This document shows positions 56,379 to 64,000 of a DNA stretch of 64,000 bases, one piece after another; the first letter of the stretch is position 1, and each line of letters begins with the position of its first letter. Below the pieces are notes generated by a model. It searched no databases. It was not told the DNA's origin and worked only from the letters and a program-made list of their open reading frames with translations. The DNA lies in NCBI GenBank assembly GCA_019115605.1, contig DXDG01000019.1:62001-126000 (forward strand), in the 5' to 3' direction. The DNA is from Candidatus Alistipes faecigallinarum. Its GTDB lineage: Bacteria; Bacteroidota; Bacteroidia; Bacteroidales; Rikenellaceae. The position numbers and the translations under genes are program-made.

Positions 56379-57998
56379 CTACAATGAATCCTCCTGAAGG
56401 GTCGCCTGACCCAGTTTGCGGACCTCCTCCTCGAAGTGGACAACGCCCGGAAGGGCCTTGCCCTTGATTTTGCTTTTGTAGTTGTAGACCGTCTGGAGCG
56501 AGCAGCGGAGGAACTCCGCGACCTGGTTGACGTTCGTGATGCCGAGGCGCATGAGGGCGAAGATGCGCAGTTCGGTATTCAGCCGCCCCTCGGTCGTCTC
56601 GTAGCGCTCCTCGGGTTTGAGCAGGGCGTTGAAGTCGTGCACGAAGGTCGGATAGAGCTTCAGGAAGGCCTCGTCGAATTCGGCATACAGCTCGTCGAAC
56701 TCCCGCTCCTGCTCCTTCGAGGAGATCTTGTAGAGGCGGTCGATCTGTCCGCTACGCAGCTTGTGGCTCACATCCTTGCGGTAGGCGTAGAGCTTGTTGA
56801 TGTAGAGGGCGCACTGGTTCATGAAGTAGCCGATGTACTTCTCCTTGACGACGTTCGCCTCGTTGAGCGTGCGGTTCAGATCGGAGAGCTGGTGGTTCAT
56901 CTTCGCCAGGTTCCGCCGGGCGCGGGCCATCATGCGCACCTGGACGCCGATGACGGCCAGTGCGCCGATGAGCAGGAGGATGACGACGCTCAGGAGGATC
57001 GTCGAGCGGCGCAGATTCTGCCGCTGGTTTTCGATGCGGTAGAGGTAGTTGCTCTCGATGATGGGCTGGATGCGGGCAATGACCGAGTTCTTCACGCGCG
57101 AGTTGTAGAAGTTGGCGTCGCTCAACGCCGCGCTGATGTAGTTGTACGACCGGTCGATGTCGCCCTGTTCGAAGAGATTCATCGCCAGGGTGAGCAGCGC
57201 TTCGTTCTCCTTGACCGCGAGACGCGTGTCGGCGAGGGCCGCGAGGGTCAGAAAGCGGTTCTCCTGCTCGCGTTCGCCCAGGTCGCGGTAGATCTTCGCG
57301 AGGCTCATGGCGGCCATGGCGTATCCGTGCGAGTCGTGCGGCTGGGTGTCGTAGATCCGGGTGAGGATCCCGAGTGCCTCCGTGCAGTTGCCTTCGGCCT
57401 GCAGCTGGAAGGCCTTCTCCTTGAGCCACATATCCGTACCCTCGGGAATCAGCTGCAGGATCCTGCCGCGCAGCTCCCTGATTTTGTCCAGATACGCCTC
57501 CGAAAGCTGCGGATCGTCCGTATAGCGGATCAGATTCTCGTAGTAGCGGATGGCGGTCCAGCAGAAGGAGAGCCGTTGCGAAGATGACAGGTGTTCGAAG
57601 TCGGTATCGCGCAGCAGCTCCGCGGCCTGCACGAACAGGCCCGAGAGCGAATAGGCGAAGGCCAGCTGCAGCCGGCTTTCGATGCGCATCTGCTCGCTGC
57701 CGAGGGCCTCGGCAATCGAGAGGTTGTCGTGGATGTAGTGCGTGGCCGAATCGCAGATGAACGAGGTGTAGTTGTTGATGATCTCGTTGTTGATCGCGTA
57801 TCGTTTTTCGGGGTTGGTCTGTTCCGCACGCTGCTGCTTGAGTTCGCGCAGCAGCTCCTCCTTCTGCGCCGCAAAGCGGCTCCGCTCGGTGATGGCCCGG
57901 TCGAGCTCCATCAGCAGCGAGTCGGGTCCGTTACCGGCATGAAGCAGGGCTGTCGGGAGGAGCAGCATCGCAAGCATCGGGAGCAGAAGACGTTTCAT
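56379..57998 (-). CDS. DUF6377-type TPR transmembrane regulator
   Basis: A 539-residue membrane-bound putative transcription regulator. Signal peptide MKRLLLPMLAMLLLPTALLH; periplasmic helical TPR-like region (about 25-320); one membrane helix (about 330-352, STILLSVVILLLIGALAVIGV). A coiled-coil linker and a cytoplasmic DUF6377-like part follow, ending in a helix-turn-helix (RLGITNVNQVAEFLRCSLQTVYNYKSKIKGKAL). Start 57998 matches the promoter; the longer frame upstream overlaps that promoter. Such proteins occur beside Bacteroidota glycan loci as an alternative to HTCS or SusR. It may control the adjacent GH38-GH92 operon or the divergent GH2 gene. Confidence 0.83.
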   Translation of the reverse strand: MKRLLLPMLAMLLLPTALLHAGNGPDSLLMELDRAITERSRFAAQKEELLRELKQQRAEQTNPEKRYAINNEIINNYTSFICDSATHYIHDNLSIAEALGSEQMRIESRLQLAFAYSLSGLFVQAAELLRDTDFEHLSSSQRLSFCWTAIRYYENLIRYTDDPQLSEAYLDKIRELRGRILQLIPEGTDMWLKEKAFQLQAEGNCTEALGILTRIYDTQPHDSHGYAMAAMSLAKIYRDLGEREQENRFLTLAALADTRLAVKENEALLTLAMNLFEQGDIDRSYNYISAALSDANFYNSRVKNSVIARIQPIIESNYLYRIENQRQNLRRSTILLSVVILLLIGALAVIGVQVRMMARARRNLAKMNHQLSDLNRTLNEANVVKEKYIGYFMNQCALYINKLYAYRKDVSHKLRSGQIDRLYKISSKEQEREFDELYAEFDEAFLKLYPTFVHDFNALLKPEERYETTEGRLNTELRIFALMRLGITNVNQVAEFLRCSLQTVYNYKSKIKGKALPGVVHFEEEVRKLGQATLQEDSL

Positions 57999-58044
57999 GG
58001 TTCGGGTTGTTTTCGGTGGGTCTGTCGTGCGGAACCGCACTTTA

Positions 58045-58062
58045 CAAAGATACGAAAAAAAC
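58045..58062 (-). promoter_or_regulatory. DUF6377 regulator promoter, half of an inverted 18-bp pair
   Basis: On the minus strand GTTTTTTTCGTATCTTTG contains the -7 box TATCTTTG (58052-58045). The identical 18 bases occur on the plus strand at 58167-58184. The leader is about 40 bases. Confidence 0.65.
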
Positions 58063-58166
58063 CGACAAAAGGGGGATAGCGTCCTCTTTTTTTCCTCCCT
58101 GCGGCATCCGCTGCGGCCGATTCGGTCCGAAGTGCGTTCCCAAAGGCGGAAGGTGGCGCATCTCCC

Positions 58167-58184
58167 GTTTTTTTCGTATCTTTG
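58167..58184 (+). promoter_or_regulatory. GH2-like gene promoter, other half of the inverted 18-bp pair
   Basis: GTTTTTTTCGTATCTTTG holds TATCTTTG at 58177-58184. It leaves a GC-rich 80-base leader before the ATG, which may fold but matches no riboswitch I know. The 272-bp divergent region holds no gene. Confidence 0.65.
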
Positions 58185-58270
58185 CCCGGAGCGGTGCGGT
58201 GCCGCGGAGACGGGGCGCAAGTCCGGTGCCGTGGCGACGCCGTACCGCGGGATTCTAATCCGATTTTGCC

Positions 58271-60307
58271 ATGAAACGCTTATTGATGACGCTGCTGCTC
58301 GCGGCCGTAACGGCTGCTGCCGAGGCCCGCGAGGTCTACCCGCTCGACGAAGGGTGGCGTTTTTATTTCAAGGAGGAGAATACGAGCGACAACGCCCGCC
58401 ATGTTACGCTGCCCCACAGCTGGAACACCGATCCGCAGCGGCAGGGCTCGTGGCTCGAAACCACGGGAAACTACCGCAACGACATCTTCATTCCCGCAGG
58501 CTGGTCTTCACGCCGCCTCTTTCTGAAGTTCTACGGCGTGCAGTCGGTCGCCGACCTCTTCGTGAACGGCCGGCATGTCGGCACGCACCGCGGCGGTGCA
58601 GCGGCCTTTACCTTCGAGATTACCGACTACGTGCAGTTCGGGATGGACAATGCGCTGCTGGTGGTGGTGAGCAACAGCGCGCGGAACGACGTGCTGCCCA
58701 CCTCGACGGAGATGAACCTCTACGGCGGCATCTACCGCGACGTCGAGCTGATCGTCACGGGACCTACGGCCGTCTCGCCCCTCTACCTCGGTTCGGACGG
58801 CGTGCTGGTCCATCCCCGGGAGATCGATTCGCTCCATGCCTCGGGCGAGGTCGAGGTGCATCTGACCTCGAACCGCGAGAGCTCCTGCACGCTGACGCTC
58901 GACATTACGGCGCCCGACGGCAGTACGGTCTTCACCCGTCGCCAGCGGGCCCGCCTCGACGGAAAACCGGTCGTTGTCCCCTTTGCCATCGACGCGCCCG
59001 AACTGTGGAGTCGTGAGACTCCCGCGCTCTATACCGTGACGGCCGCCATCGGCGAGGACAGCATCGTCGACTGCGTGCGTGTCCGTACGGGCTTCCGCTC
59101 CCTTGCGGCGACACCCGGCGGCGGGCTGCAGATCAACGGCAAGCGGGTTCCCGTGCACGGTGTAACCCTCTACCACGACAACCTCTCCTCGGGGGGAACG
59201 CTTACGAATGCGGACTACGAGGCCGATCTGGCCACGGTGCGCGATCTGGGAGCCAATGCGCTGCGCTCGGCCGTGATGCCCCATGCGCAGTATCTCTACG
59301 ACCGCTGCGACGAGCAGGGCATCCTGGTCTGGGTCGATACGCCCCTGCAGAGCGCGCCCTTCCTGGGTGATATCGCCTACTATGCAACGCCGGACTTCGA
59401 GGAGAACGGCCTTATGCAGCTGCGCGAGATCATCGCCCAGAACATCAACCACCCCTCGGTGGTGATGTGGGGACTCTTCTCCTGCCTCCGGCCCCGGGGC
59501 GACGATGTGGTTCCCTACCTCGGCAAGCTCAACGAGACGGCCCATGCGATGGACGCATCGCGGCCGACGACGGCCTGCAGCGACCAGAACGGCGGGATCA
59601 ACTTTGTCTCGGATCTGATTGTCTGGCGGCAGAACGTGGGTTGGGAGAAGGGTTCCACGAGCGACGTGGCCGTATGGCGCGACCAGCTGCGCAAGAACTG
59701 GTCGCATCTGCGTTCGGGCGTCAGCTACGGAGGCAGCGGCTTCATCGGCCACAAGAGCTACACGGAGTCTTCCGAACCCCGTTTGAATGCCAACTGGATG
59801 CCCGAGCGCAAGCAGACGCGCTTCCACGAGGAGTATGCCCGCAACCTGCAGGGGGATTCGCTCTTCTGGGGCGTGTGGATCAACAACCTCTTCGACTACG
59901 GTTCGTCGCGGCGTCCCTACGGCATCAACGGCGAGGGGCTCGTTACGCTGGACCGACGTCAGCGCAAGGATGCCTACTACCTTTACCGGGCTCTGTGGAA
60001 CCGCGAAAGCTCGACGCTCTACATTTCGGACCGCCATCTGCGGCTGCGCGACGTCCCGCGCCAGGCCTTCCGCGTCTACTCTTCGGCGGGGATGCCGGTG
60101 CTGACCGTAGGGGCCGACACGGTGGCCATGACCGAGTATGCGGCGTGCCAGTATCAGTCCGATTCGGTGGAGCTGCGGGGTCGGGTCGAGGTGAAGGCCG
60201 TAGCGGGAGCGCTGCGCGACAGCATCACGCTTCTTGTCGGCAACGTGCTAAAACCGAAACGCTTCCAGGCCCCTCTGCGAAAAGCAGGTCCACAGCCGAC
60301 AAATTAG
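58271..60307 (+). CDS. GH2-fold protein lacking both catalytic glutamates
   Basis: A 678-residue exported protein with the GH2 domain order: signal peptide to about 20, sugar-binding jelly roll (about 25-170, ADLFVNGRHVGTHRGGAAAF), Ig-like domain, and TIM barrel (from about 285, LQINGKRVPVHGVTLYHD). In GH2 enzymes the acid/base follows HPSVVMWG as an Asn-Glu pair; here the sequence is WGLFSCLRP. The nucleophile motif S-E-Y-G reads GVSYGGSG, with no Glu. The fold is otherwise intact through WGVWINNLFDYGSSRRP, so this looks like a selected pseudoenzyme rather than a decayed gene. A binding, sensing or regulatory role beside the divergent DUF6377 regulator is possible. Its last 83 bp overlap the wbqC-like gene tail to tail. 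Confidence 0.85.
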   Translation: MKRLLMTLLLAAVTAAAEAREVYPLDEGWRFYFKEENTSDNARHVTLPHSWNTDPQRQGSWLETTGNYRNDIFIPAGWSSRRLFLKFYGVQSVADLFVNGRHVGTHRGGAAAFTFEITDYVQFGMDNALLVVVSNSARNDVLPTSTEMNLYGGIYRDVELIVTGPTAVSPLYLGSDGVLVHPREIDSLHASGEVEVHLTSNRESSCTLTLDITAPDGSTVFTRRQRARLDGKPVVVPFAIDAPELWSRETPALYTVTAAIGEDSIVDCVRVRTGFRSLAATPGGGLQINGKRVPVHGVTLYHDNLSSGGTLTNADYEADLATVRDLGANALRSAVMPHAQYLYDRCDEQGILVWVDTPLQSAPFLGDIAYYATPDFEENGLMQLREIIAQNINHPSVVMWGLFSCLRPRGDDVVPYLGKLNETAHAMDASRPTTACSDQNGGINFVSDLIVWRQNVGWEKGSTSDVAVWRDQLRKNWSHLRSGVSYGGSGFIGHKSYTESSEPRLNANWMPERKQTRFHEEYARNLQGDSLFWGVWINNLFDYGSSRRPYGINGEGLVTLDRRQRKDAYYLYRALWNRESSTLYISDRHLRLRDVPRQAFRVYSSAGMPVLTVGADTVAMTEYAACQYQSDSVELRGRVEVKAVAGALRDSITLLVGNVLKPKRFQAPLRKAGPQPTN

Positions 60308-60830
60308 CCGCGAAGGGCAGGCGGTCCGCAAAGACCTGAACATAGGGCTCGGCGATCAGCGCCGGGCCCTTTCTGTGTTTGTCGCGCAGGTCCCTGTCTT
60401 CGGGTGCGGCCTCCACATAGCGTTCCGAGAGCGTGGGCATCGGCAGATGCAGCGACGTACAGAGCGCGTCGAGCAGTTGCAGGTTGTAATCGACCAGAAA
60501 ACGGTATTCGTTGTGGTAGAAGGGGGCGAAACGGTCGGCGTAATGGTCGAAATAGGGAGCGGATTTGTAGCAGGCCGTGAGGGCTCCCCAATGCTGGTGC
60601 TGCCAGCGCTTCGAGTAGTCGAGCAGCATGTCGCGCATCGGCTGCCGGGGCCGGTTGGCATGCTGTACGGGCACGGTGAGCTCCATCACGCCGTCGGGTG
60701 CCAGGATCCGCGCCCGGTTGCGCTCCGAGCGTTTGACGAAGTGCTCGCCCAGGTCGATGACACATCCGCCCTGTTTCAGGTGCCAGAGGTATTCGACCGA
60801 GGGGAGGTAGGCCAGCGGGAGGATCGTCAT
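60225..60830 (-). CDS. WbqC-like family protein
   Basis: A 201-residue cytoplasmic WbqC-type protein (PF08889). It opens LPLAYLPSVEYLWHLKQGG, with the conserved SERNRARILAPDGVMELTVPV and WQHQHWGALTACYKSAPYF segments. WbqC homologues are linked to polysaccharide or sugar-nucleotide metabolism in some bacteria, with no proven reaction that I know of. The ATG at 60830 overlaps the ispG stop by 4 bp (ATGA), so it is translationally coupled to ispG. Its 3' end overlaps the GH2-like gene on the other strand by 83 bp. Confidence 0.85.
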   Translation of the reverse strand: MTILPLAYLPSVEYLWHLKQGGCVIDLGEHFVKRSERNRARILAPDGVMELTVPVQHANRPRQPMRDMLLDYSKRWQHQHWGALTACYKSAPYFDHYADRFAPFYHNEYRFLVDYNLQLLDALCTSLHLPMPTLSERYVEAAPEDRDLRDKHRKGPALIAEPYVQVFADRLPFAANLSAVDLLFAEGPGSVSVLARCRQEA

Positions 60831-62320
60831 GGCTGCGCGTCGGGTTTGGTCCATCTGCCGTCGCGGCGGATCAGCTCCACAAGCCGGTCGAGCGCCTCCT
60901 CCTGGGGGATGTTGCGTTCGACGACCTCGCGGCCCCGGTAGAGGGTGATGCGCCCGGGGCCGGCCCCGACATAGCCGTAGTCGGCGTCGGCCATCTCGCC
61001 CGGGCCGTTGACGATGCAGCCCATGACGCCGATGCGGAGGTTCTTCAGGTGCGACGTGCGGGCCTTGATCTGCCCGAGCGTCTGCTCGATGTCGTAGAGC
61101 GTGCGCCCGCAGCTCGGGCAGGCGATGTATTCGGTGCGTGAGAAACGTACGCGCGCCGCCTGGAGGATCATCAGCTCGATCTCGTGCAACTCCGCGTCGC
61201 TGTGGCCCGGAGCGTCGATCCAGATGCCGTCGGCCAGACCGTCCAGCAGCAGCGGCCCGAGGTCTGCGGCGGCCTTCACGGCCAGCGTCGCGGTGTCAGG
61301 CTCCTCGTAGCGGCACTTGACCATCACGGGCACGTCGGCGGGCTCCAGATTGAGGATCGCGGCGCGCAGCTCGGCCGTGGGGTTGCCCGAACGGGCTTCG
61401 AGGATGCGGAAACCCTCGTGCGGCTCGTCGTGAACCACGGGGGCGGCCGTCGTGCGTTTGCGGTAGGCGGTCGGTGAATAGCGCTCAGGATGCCGGACCG
61501 GGAAGTGCCCGGGGCGTGCGGCAAAGTGCTCGACAAGCAGCTTCGCGACGGGAATCTCGTTCTCGGGCGCCTCGGTGAGCGATACGCGGATCGTGTCGCC
61601 GATGCCGTCGGCCAGCAGCGCTCCGATGCCCACGGCGCTCTTGATGCGTCCCTCGATTCCGTTTCCGGCCTCCGTAACGCCGAGGTGGATCGGGTAGTGC
61701 ATATCCTCGGCATCCATGGCCTCGACAAGCAGCCGGTAGGCGGCGACCATCACGCGCGTGTTGCTCGACTTCATCGAAACGACCACCTGGTCGAACGCCT
61801 TTTCGCGGCAGATGCGCAGAAACTCCATGGCCGAAACAACCATCCCTTCGGGCGTGTCGCCCCAGCGGTCGAAGACCCGCTTGGCGAGCGATCCGTGGTT
61901 CACGCCGATGCGCAGGGCGACGCCGTGTTCGCGGCACTGCTCGATGAGCGCCTCGAATTCGCCGTGGTCGTTGCGGTAGTTGCCGGGGTTGATGCGCACC
62001 TTGTCCACATAACGTGCGGCGATCGACGCCACCTCTGGCACGAAGTGGATGTCGGCGACGATGGCCGCGGGGCAGCCGTCGTTGCGCAGCTCGCGGACAA
62101 TGTCGGCGAGGTTCTCGCCTTCGCGGCGTCCCTGGGCCGTGAGGCGCACGATGGGGCCTCCGGCCTGCCAGATCCGTTCGATCTGGGCGACGCTGGCGGC
62201 CGTGTCGTTGGTGTCGGTGTTGGTCATCGACTGTACGGCGACGGGATTTCCGTTGCCGATTCGGACGCTGCCGATGCGCACACAGCAGGTGGGGCGGCGT
62301 GTGTAGTGTTCGAGATTCAT
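60827..62320 (-). CDS. ispG: 4-hydroxy-3-methylbut-2-enyl diphosphate synthase
   Basis: IspG (GcpE) converts MEcPP to HMBPP in the MEP isoprenoid pathway using a 4Fe-4S cluster. The 497-residue protein is about 125 longer than E. coli IspG; the extra part (about 265-390) corresponds to the extra domain found in plant, chlamydial and Bacteroidota enzymes, though here rather short. The TIM-barrel start PVAVQSMTNTDTNDTAAS and KVRINPGNY are typical. Cluster ligands are seen in ACPSCGRTLYDIEQ and GVMGCIVNGPGE. It has its own promoter and a repeat-bearing leader, and is coupled to the wbqC-like gene. Confidence 0.96.
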   Translation of the reverse strand: MNLEHYTRRPTCCVRIGSVRIGNGNPVAVQSMTNTDTNDTAASVAQIERIWQAGGPIVRLTAQGRREGENLADIVRELRNDGCPAAIVADIHFVPEVASIAARYVDKVRINPGNYRNDHGEFEALIEQCREHGVALRIGVNHGSLAKRVFDRWGDTPEGMVVSAMEFLRICREKAFDQVVVSMKSSNTRVMVAAYRLLVEAMDAEDMHYPIHLGVTEAGNGIEGRIKSAVGIGALLADGIGDTIRVSLTEAPENEIPVAKLLVEHFAARPGHFPVRHPERYSPTAYRKRTTAAPVVHDEPHEGFRILEARSGNPTAELRAAILNLEPADVPVMVKCRYEEPDTATLAVKAAADLGPLLLDGLADGIWIDAPGHSDAELHEIELMILQAARVRFSRTEYIACPSCGRTLYDIEQTLGQIKARTSHLKNLRIGVMGCIVNGPGEMADADYGYVGAGPGRITLYRGREVVERNIPQEEALDRLVELIRRDGRWTKPDAQP

Positions 62321-62340
62321 GGTGTTTCTGTTTTGGAAGG

Positions 62341-62397
62341 CGGGTTTTTCCGGGCTTTTCCGGGCTTCTCCGGGCTTCTCCGGTCTCCGGGTTTCTC
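62341..62397. repeat. Decamer tandem repeat in the ispG leader
   Basis: Four exact-phase 10-bp units (CGGGTTTTTC, CGGGCTTTTC, CGGGCTTCTC twice), a 7-bp partial unit and one more full unit lie just upstream of the ispG ATG. They fall inside the predicted 5' untranslated region of about 90 bases. Confidence 0.8.
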
Positions 62398-62418
62398 CGG
62401 GCTGCGGGCCCCGTCAGA

Positions 62419-62426
62419 CAAAGATA
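62419..62426 (-). promoter_or_regulatory. ispG promoter -7 box
   Basis: TATCTTTG on the minus strand, with TTG 20 bp upstream inside the terminator stem of the preceding gene. The -33 element and terminator therefore overlap. Confidence 0.65.
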
Positions 62427-62427
62427 C

Positions 62428-62463
62428 AAAAAAAAGCAGACCGCAACAATTGTTGCGGTCTGC
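62428..62463 (-). terminator. Rho-independent terminator of the right-edge gene
   Basis: GCAGACCGCAAC (62436-62447) and its exact complement (62452-62463) flank an AATT loop. On the minus strand the stem is followed directly by eight Ts. It is the best terminator in the window. Confidence 0.85.
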
Positions 62464-62541
62464 CGGGATTTTATTGTCTCCCGAATCCTCGGAGCGGATC
62501 CCGTTCCGAGAATCCGGAAGAGGAAGGGGAGAGAGTTCTAA

Positions 62542-64000
62542 TTATTCAGCAGCCGGAGCCTCGGGAAGCAGGTCGACGGTTACAGTCTCCGTCAGAGTGC
62601 CCCACTTGTGCTTAACGGTTACCGGGATGAAGAGCTTAACGGCCTTCTCAACCTTTACACCCTTCACGTTCTTGAAGGTCAGCGTGCTGTTGTCAGCGTT
62701 GGCCGTGATGCAGTCTACTCCGAAGCGGTCCTCAGCCAGAATCTTGGCGGTCTCGGCGGTGATGGTCTCGTCAACCACGTAGTTGCCATTTTCCTGCTTG
62801 AGGTTGGTCTTTGCATTGGCAAGATCCCATACCGGAGCCTGTACGCCATAGTAAATGTAGAGGTCGGCCGCATACTTCTCCTTCTCGGAGTCACCCGTCG
62901 TAGTCTTTGCCACGATGTAGTCCTTGAAGTCGGTCATCGTGAAGGCCTTCGAGCAGTCGATCGTCGAACCGCTGATTACCTGGTCTACGAAGTATGCATC
63001 CTTCAGCTCGCTGTTGATATTCAGCGGCTCTACGAAGTATACGTTGAACGAGGTAACCTTGTAGGTGTTCTTATCGTTGATCGTAGCCCATACATCGAGC
63101 GTAGCCTGCTGGCCCAGGATGCCGATACCCTCGGCGTTGTTGATAACCTGTACCTGGATGTCGGATACTGCGGACTCATAGGTCTTATCAGCAGCCTCTA
63201 CACCAGCGTACCAAGGTGTGCCAGCAGCGTAGTTGAGCTGAACGGCCGTGTTCATACCCTTAACCAGCGAGTGGCCTGCGGCATCTGCCGACGGAACCGT
63301 CACTGCGCCGGAAGCGTAGCCGTTAGCGGGCTGCGTCTTGGCGAACTGGATATCCCACTTGCCGCACTTGAGCATGTTCTTCACAACCTTGCTGTCAGCG
63401 AACAGACGGTCGAGCTCATAGCGGTATGCGCAAGTTGCGAGAGCGCCCGGCGTGTTGTACTGGATCGGGTAAACGTATGCCAGCGTGTAGTCGGTGAACC
63501 AGAATGCCGAGTCGTAACCGTAGATCTCGGGCAGCTCGGGCAGTGCAACCTTAACCTCGAATGCGAAGTTTACGGAGCCCTGGTAGCTGTTCTGGGCGGG
63601 GATCGTTACATTGACAACATACTTAACCTCCTTGTCAGCAAGCAGATCATCGATTACATCGCCAATCTGATCAACCGTCAGACGCCACGTGAAGGCGGCA
63701 GCGGACTCATCAAAGGGATCGTCGAAGTTGTATACGAACTCAACACCGTCAGCAAGTGCGGTAGCAACCGTACCGAGTTTATGGGTATAGTATTCCTCCG
63801 TATTCTTCTCAACCGTCGAGATCGTCGGAACAGTGTAGGTTGCGAGGAACTCATCCTGCGACATACCCGTATCACCGATCTTGGCAAGAACCTCGTTCAC
63901 CATCTGATTCCAAAGGAACTTGCCCTGGAACTCGTTGCAACCAAGCGTGTATTCGAAGGTGTAGATTACGCCCAGGTCGATCGGAGCGATGGTCTTTCTT
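62542..64000 (-). CDS. Unrecognised large beta-rich protein (5' end outside window)
   Basis: The frame is open from the right edge to the stop at 62542, at least 486 codons; the ATG at 63903 is internal because the preceding codons continue without a stop (ending FLWNQMVNEVL). I do not recognise a family. The visible part is rich in Val, Thr, Ala, Tyr and Asp with alternating beta-strand patterns (YVVNVTIPAQNSYQGSVNFAFEV, VKLFIPVTVKHKWGTLTETVTV) and few Cys, as in secreted or surface proteins. The DNA is clearly less GC-rich and more codon-restricted than its neighbours, which fits either high expression or transfer. A strong terminator follows. A surface-layer, fimbrial or repeat-type surface protein is possible. 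Confidence 0.75.
   Translation of the reverse strand, partial: RKTIAPIDLGVIYTFEYTLGCNEFQGKFLWNQMVNEVLAKIGDTGMSQDEFLATYTVPTISTVEKNTEEYYTHKLGTVATALADGVEFVYNFDDPFDESAAAFTWRLTVDQIGDVIDDLLADKEVKYVVNVTIPAQNSYQGSVNFAFEVKVALPELPEIYGYDSAFWFTDYTLAYVYPIQYNTPGALATCAYRYELDRLFADSKVVKNMLKCGKWDIQFAKTQPANGYASGAVTVPSADAAGHSLVKGMNTAVQLNYAAGTPWYAGVEAADKTYESAVSDIQVQVINNAEGIGILGQQATLDVWATINDKNTYKVTSFNVYFVEPLNINSELKDAYFVDQVISGSTIDCSKAFTMTDFKDYIVAKTTTGDSEKEKYAADLYIYYGVQAPVWDLANAKTNLKQENGNYVVDETITAETAKILAEDRFGVDCITANADNSTLTFKNVKGVKVEKAVKLFIPVTVKHKWGTLTETVTVDLLPEAPAAE

Noticed and set aside
58185-58270. Riboswitch in the GC-rich leader of the GH2-like gene (cobalamin-like CCGGTGCC noted)
   Set aside because: The B12 box and the rest of the conserved core are absent, and the downstream gene has no link to cobalamin or another known ligand.

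Overview
The window is GC-rich DNA from a Bacteroidota chromosome, most like an Alistipes/Rikenellaceae-type gut bacterium. The evidence is two SusC/SusD pairs, many lipoproteins with a lipobox, a hybrid two-component regulator, and promoters with the Bacteroidota -7 box TAnnTTTG. Starts lack an obvious Shine-Dalgarno sequence. The genus is an inference. No tRNA, rRNA, CRISPR array, transposase or integrase was seen.

Left block (1-19.6 kb) is a starch/malto-oligosaccharide locus. Reading leftward, a tightly packed operon encodes an MFS sugar transporter, SusC, SusD, a SusE/F-like starch-binding lipoprotein, a BACON-GH13 SusG-like amylase, two more GH13 lipoproteins and a GH97 (SusB type) cut by the window edge. 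A LytS-type histidine kinase and a LytTR response regulator are transcribed divergently next to it, where one might expect SusR. They are followed by a convergent malQ (GH77 with CBM20-like N-terminus). Together these would bind, cut, import and finish starch.

Middle block (19.7-25 kb) is mostly housekeeping: a coiled-coil membrane protein, an SGNH hydrolase, a DUF3108 protein and recG.

Right block (25.2-60.3 kb) looks like a mannose-rich glycan (N-glycan or phosphomannan) utilisation locus. A plus-strand arm carries a sulfatase, a GH130 phosphorylase-type enzyme, a GxGYxYP-like lipoprotein, SusC, SusD, an SGNH hydrolase, a sialate O-acetylesterase-type enzyme, an HTCS regulator and an MFS transporter. 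A convergent minus-strand operon carries a GH38-like alpha-mannosidase, three GH92 alpha-mannosidases and an SGNH hydrolase. A DUF6377 regulator and a GH2 protein lacking both catalytic glutamates close the block. Three plus-strand promoters (sulfatase, GH130 operon, MFS) share the element ATAGTRYACWCC exactly 30 bp upstream of the -7 box, which suggests one regulon, probably of the HTCS.

Right edge (60.2-64 kb): wbqC-like and ispG genes in one operon, then the 3' part of an unrecognised, less GC-rich secreted-type protein.

The most unusual observations are the shared operator, the sulfatase flanked by two copies of that promoter, a GH92 whose general acid Glu is Gln, and the GH2 pseudoenzyme.
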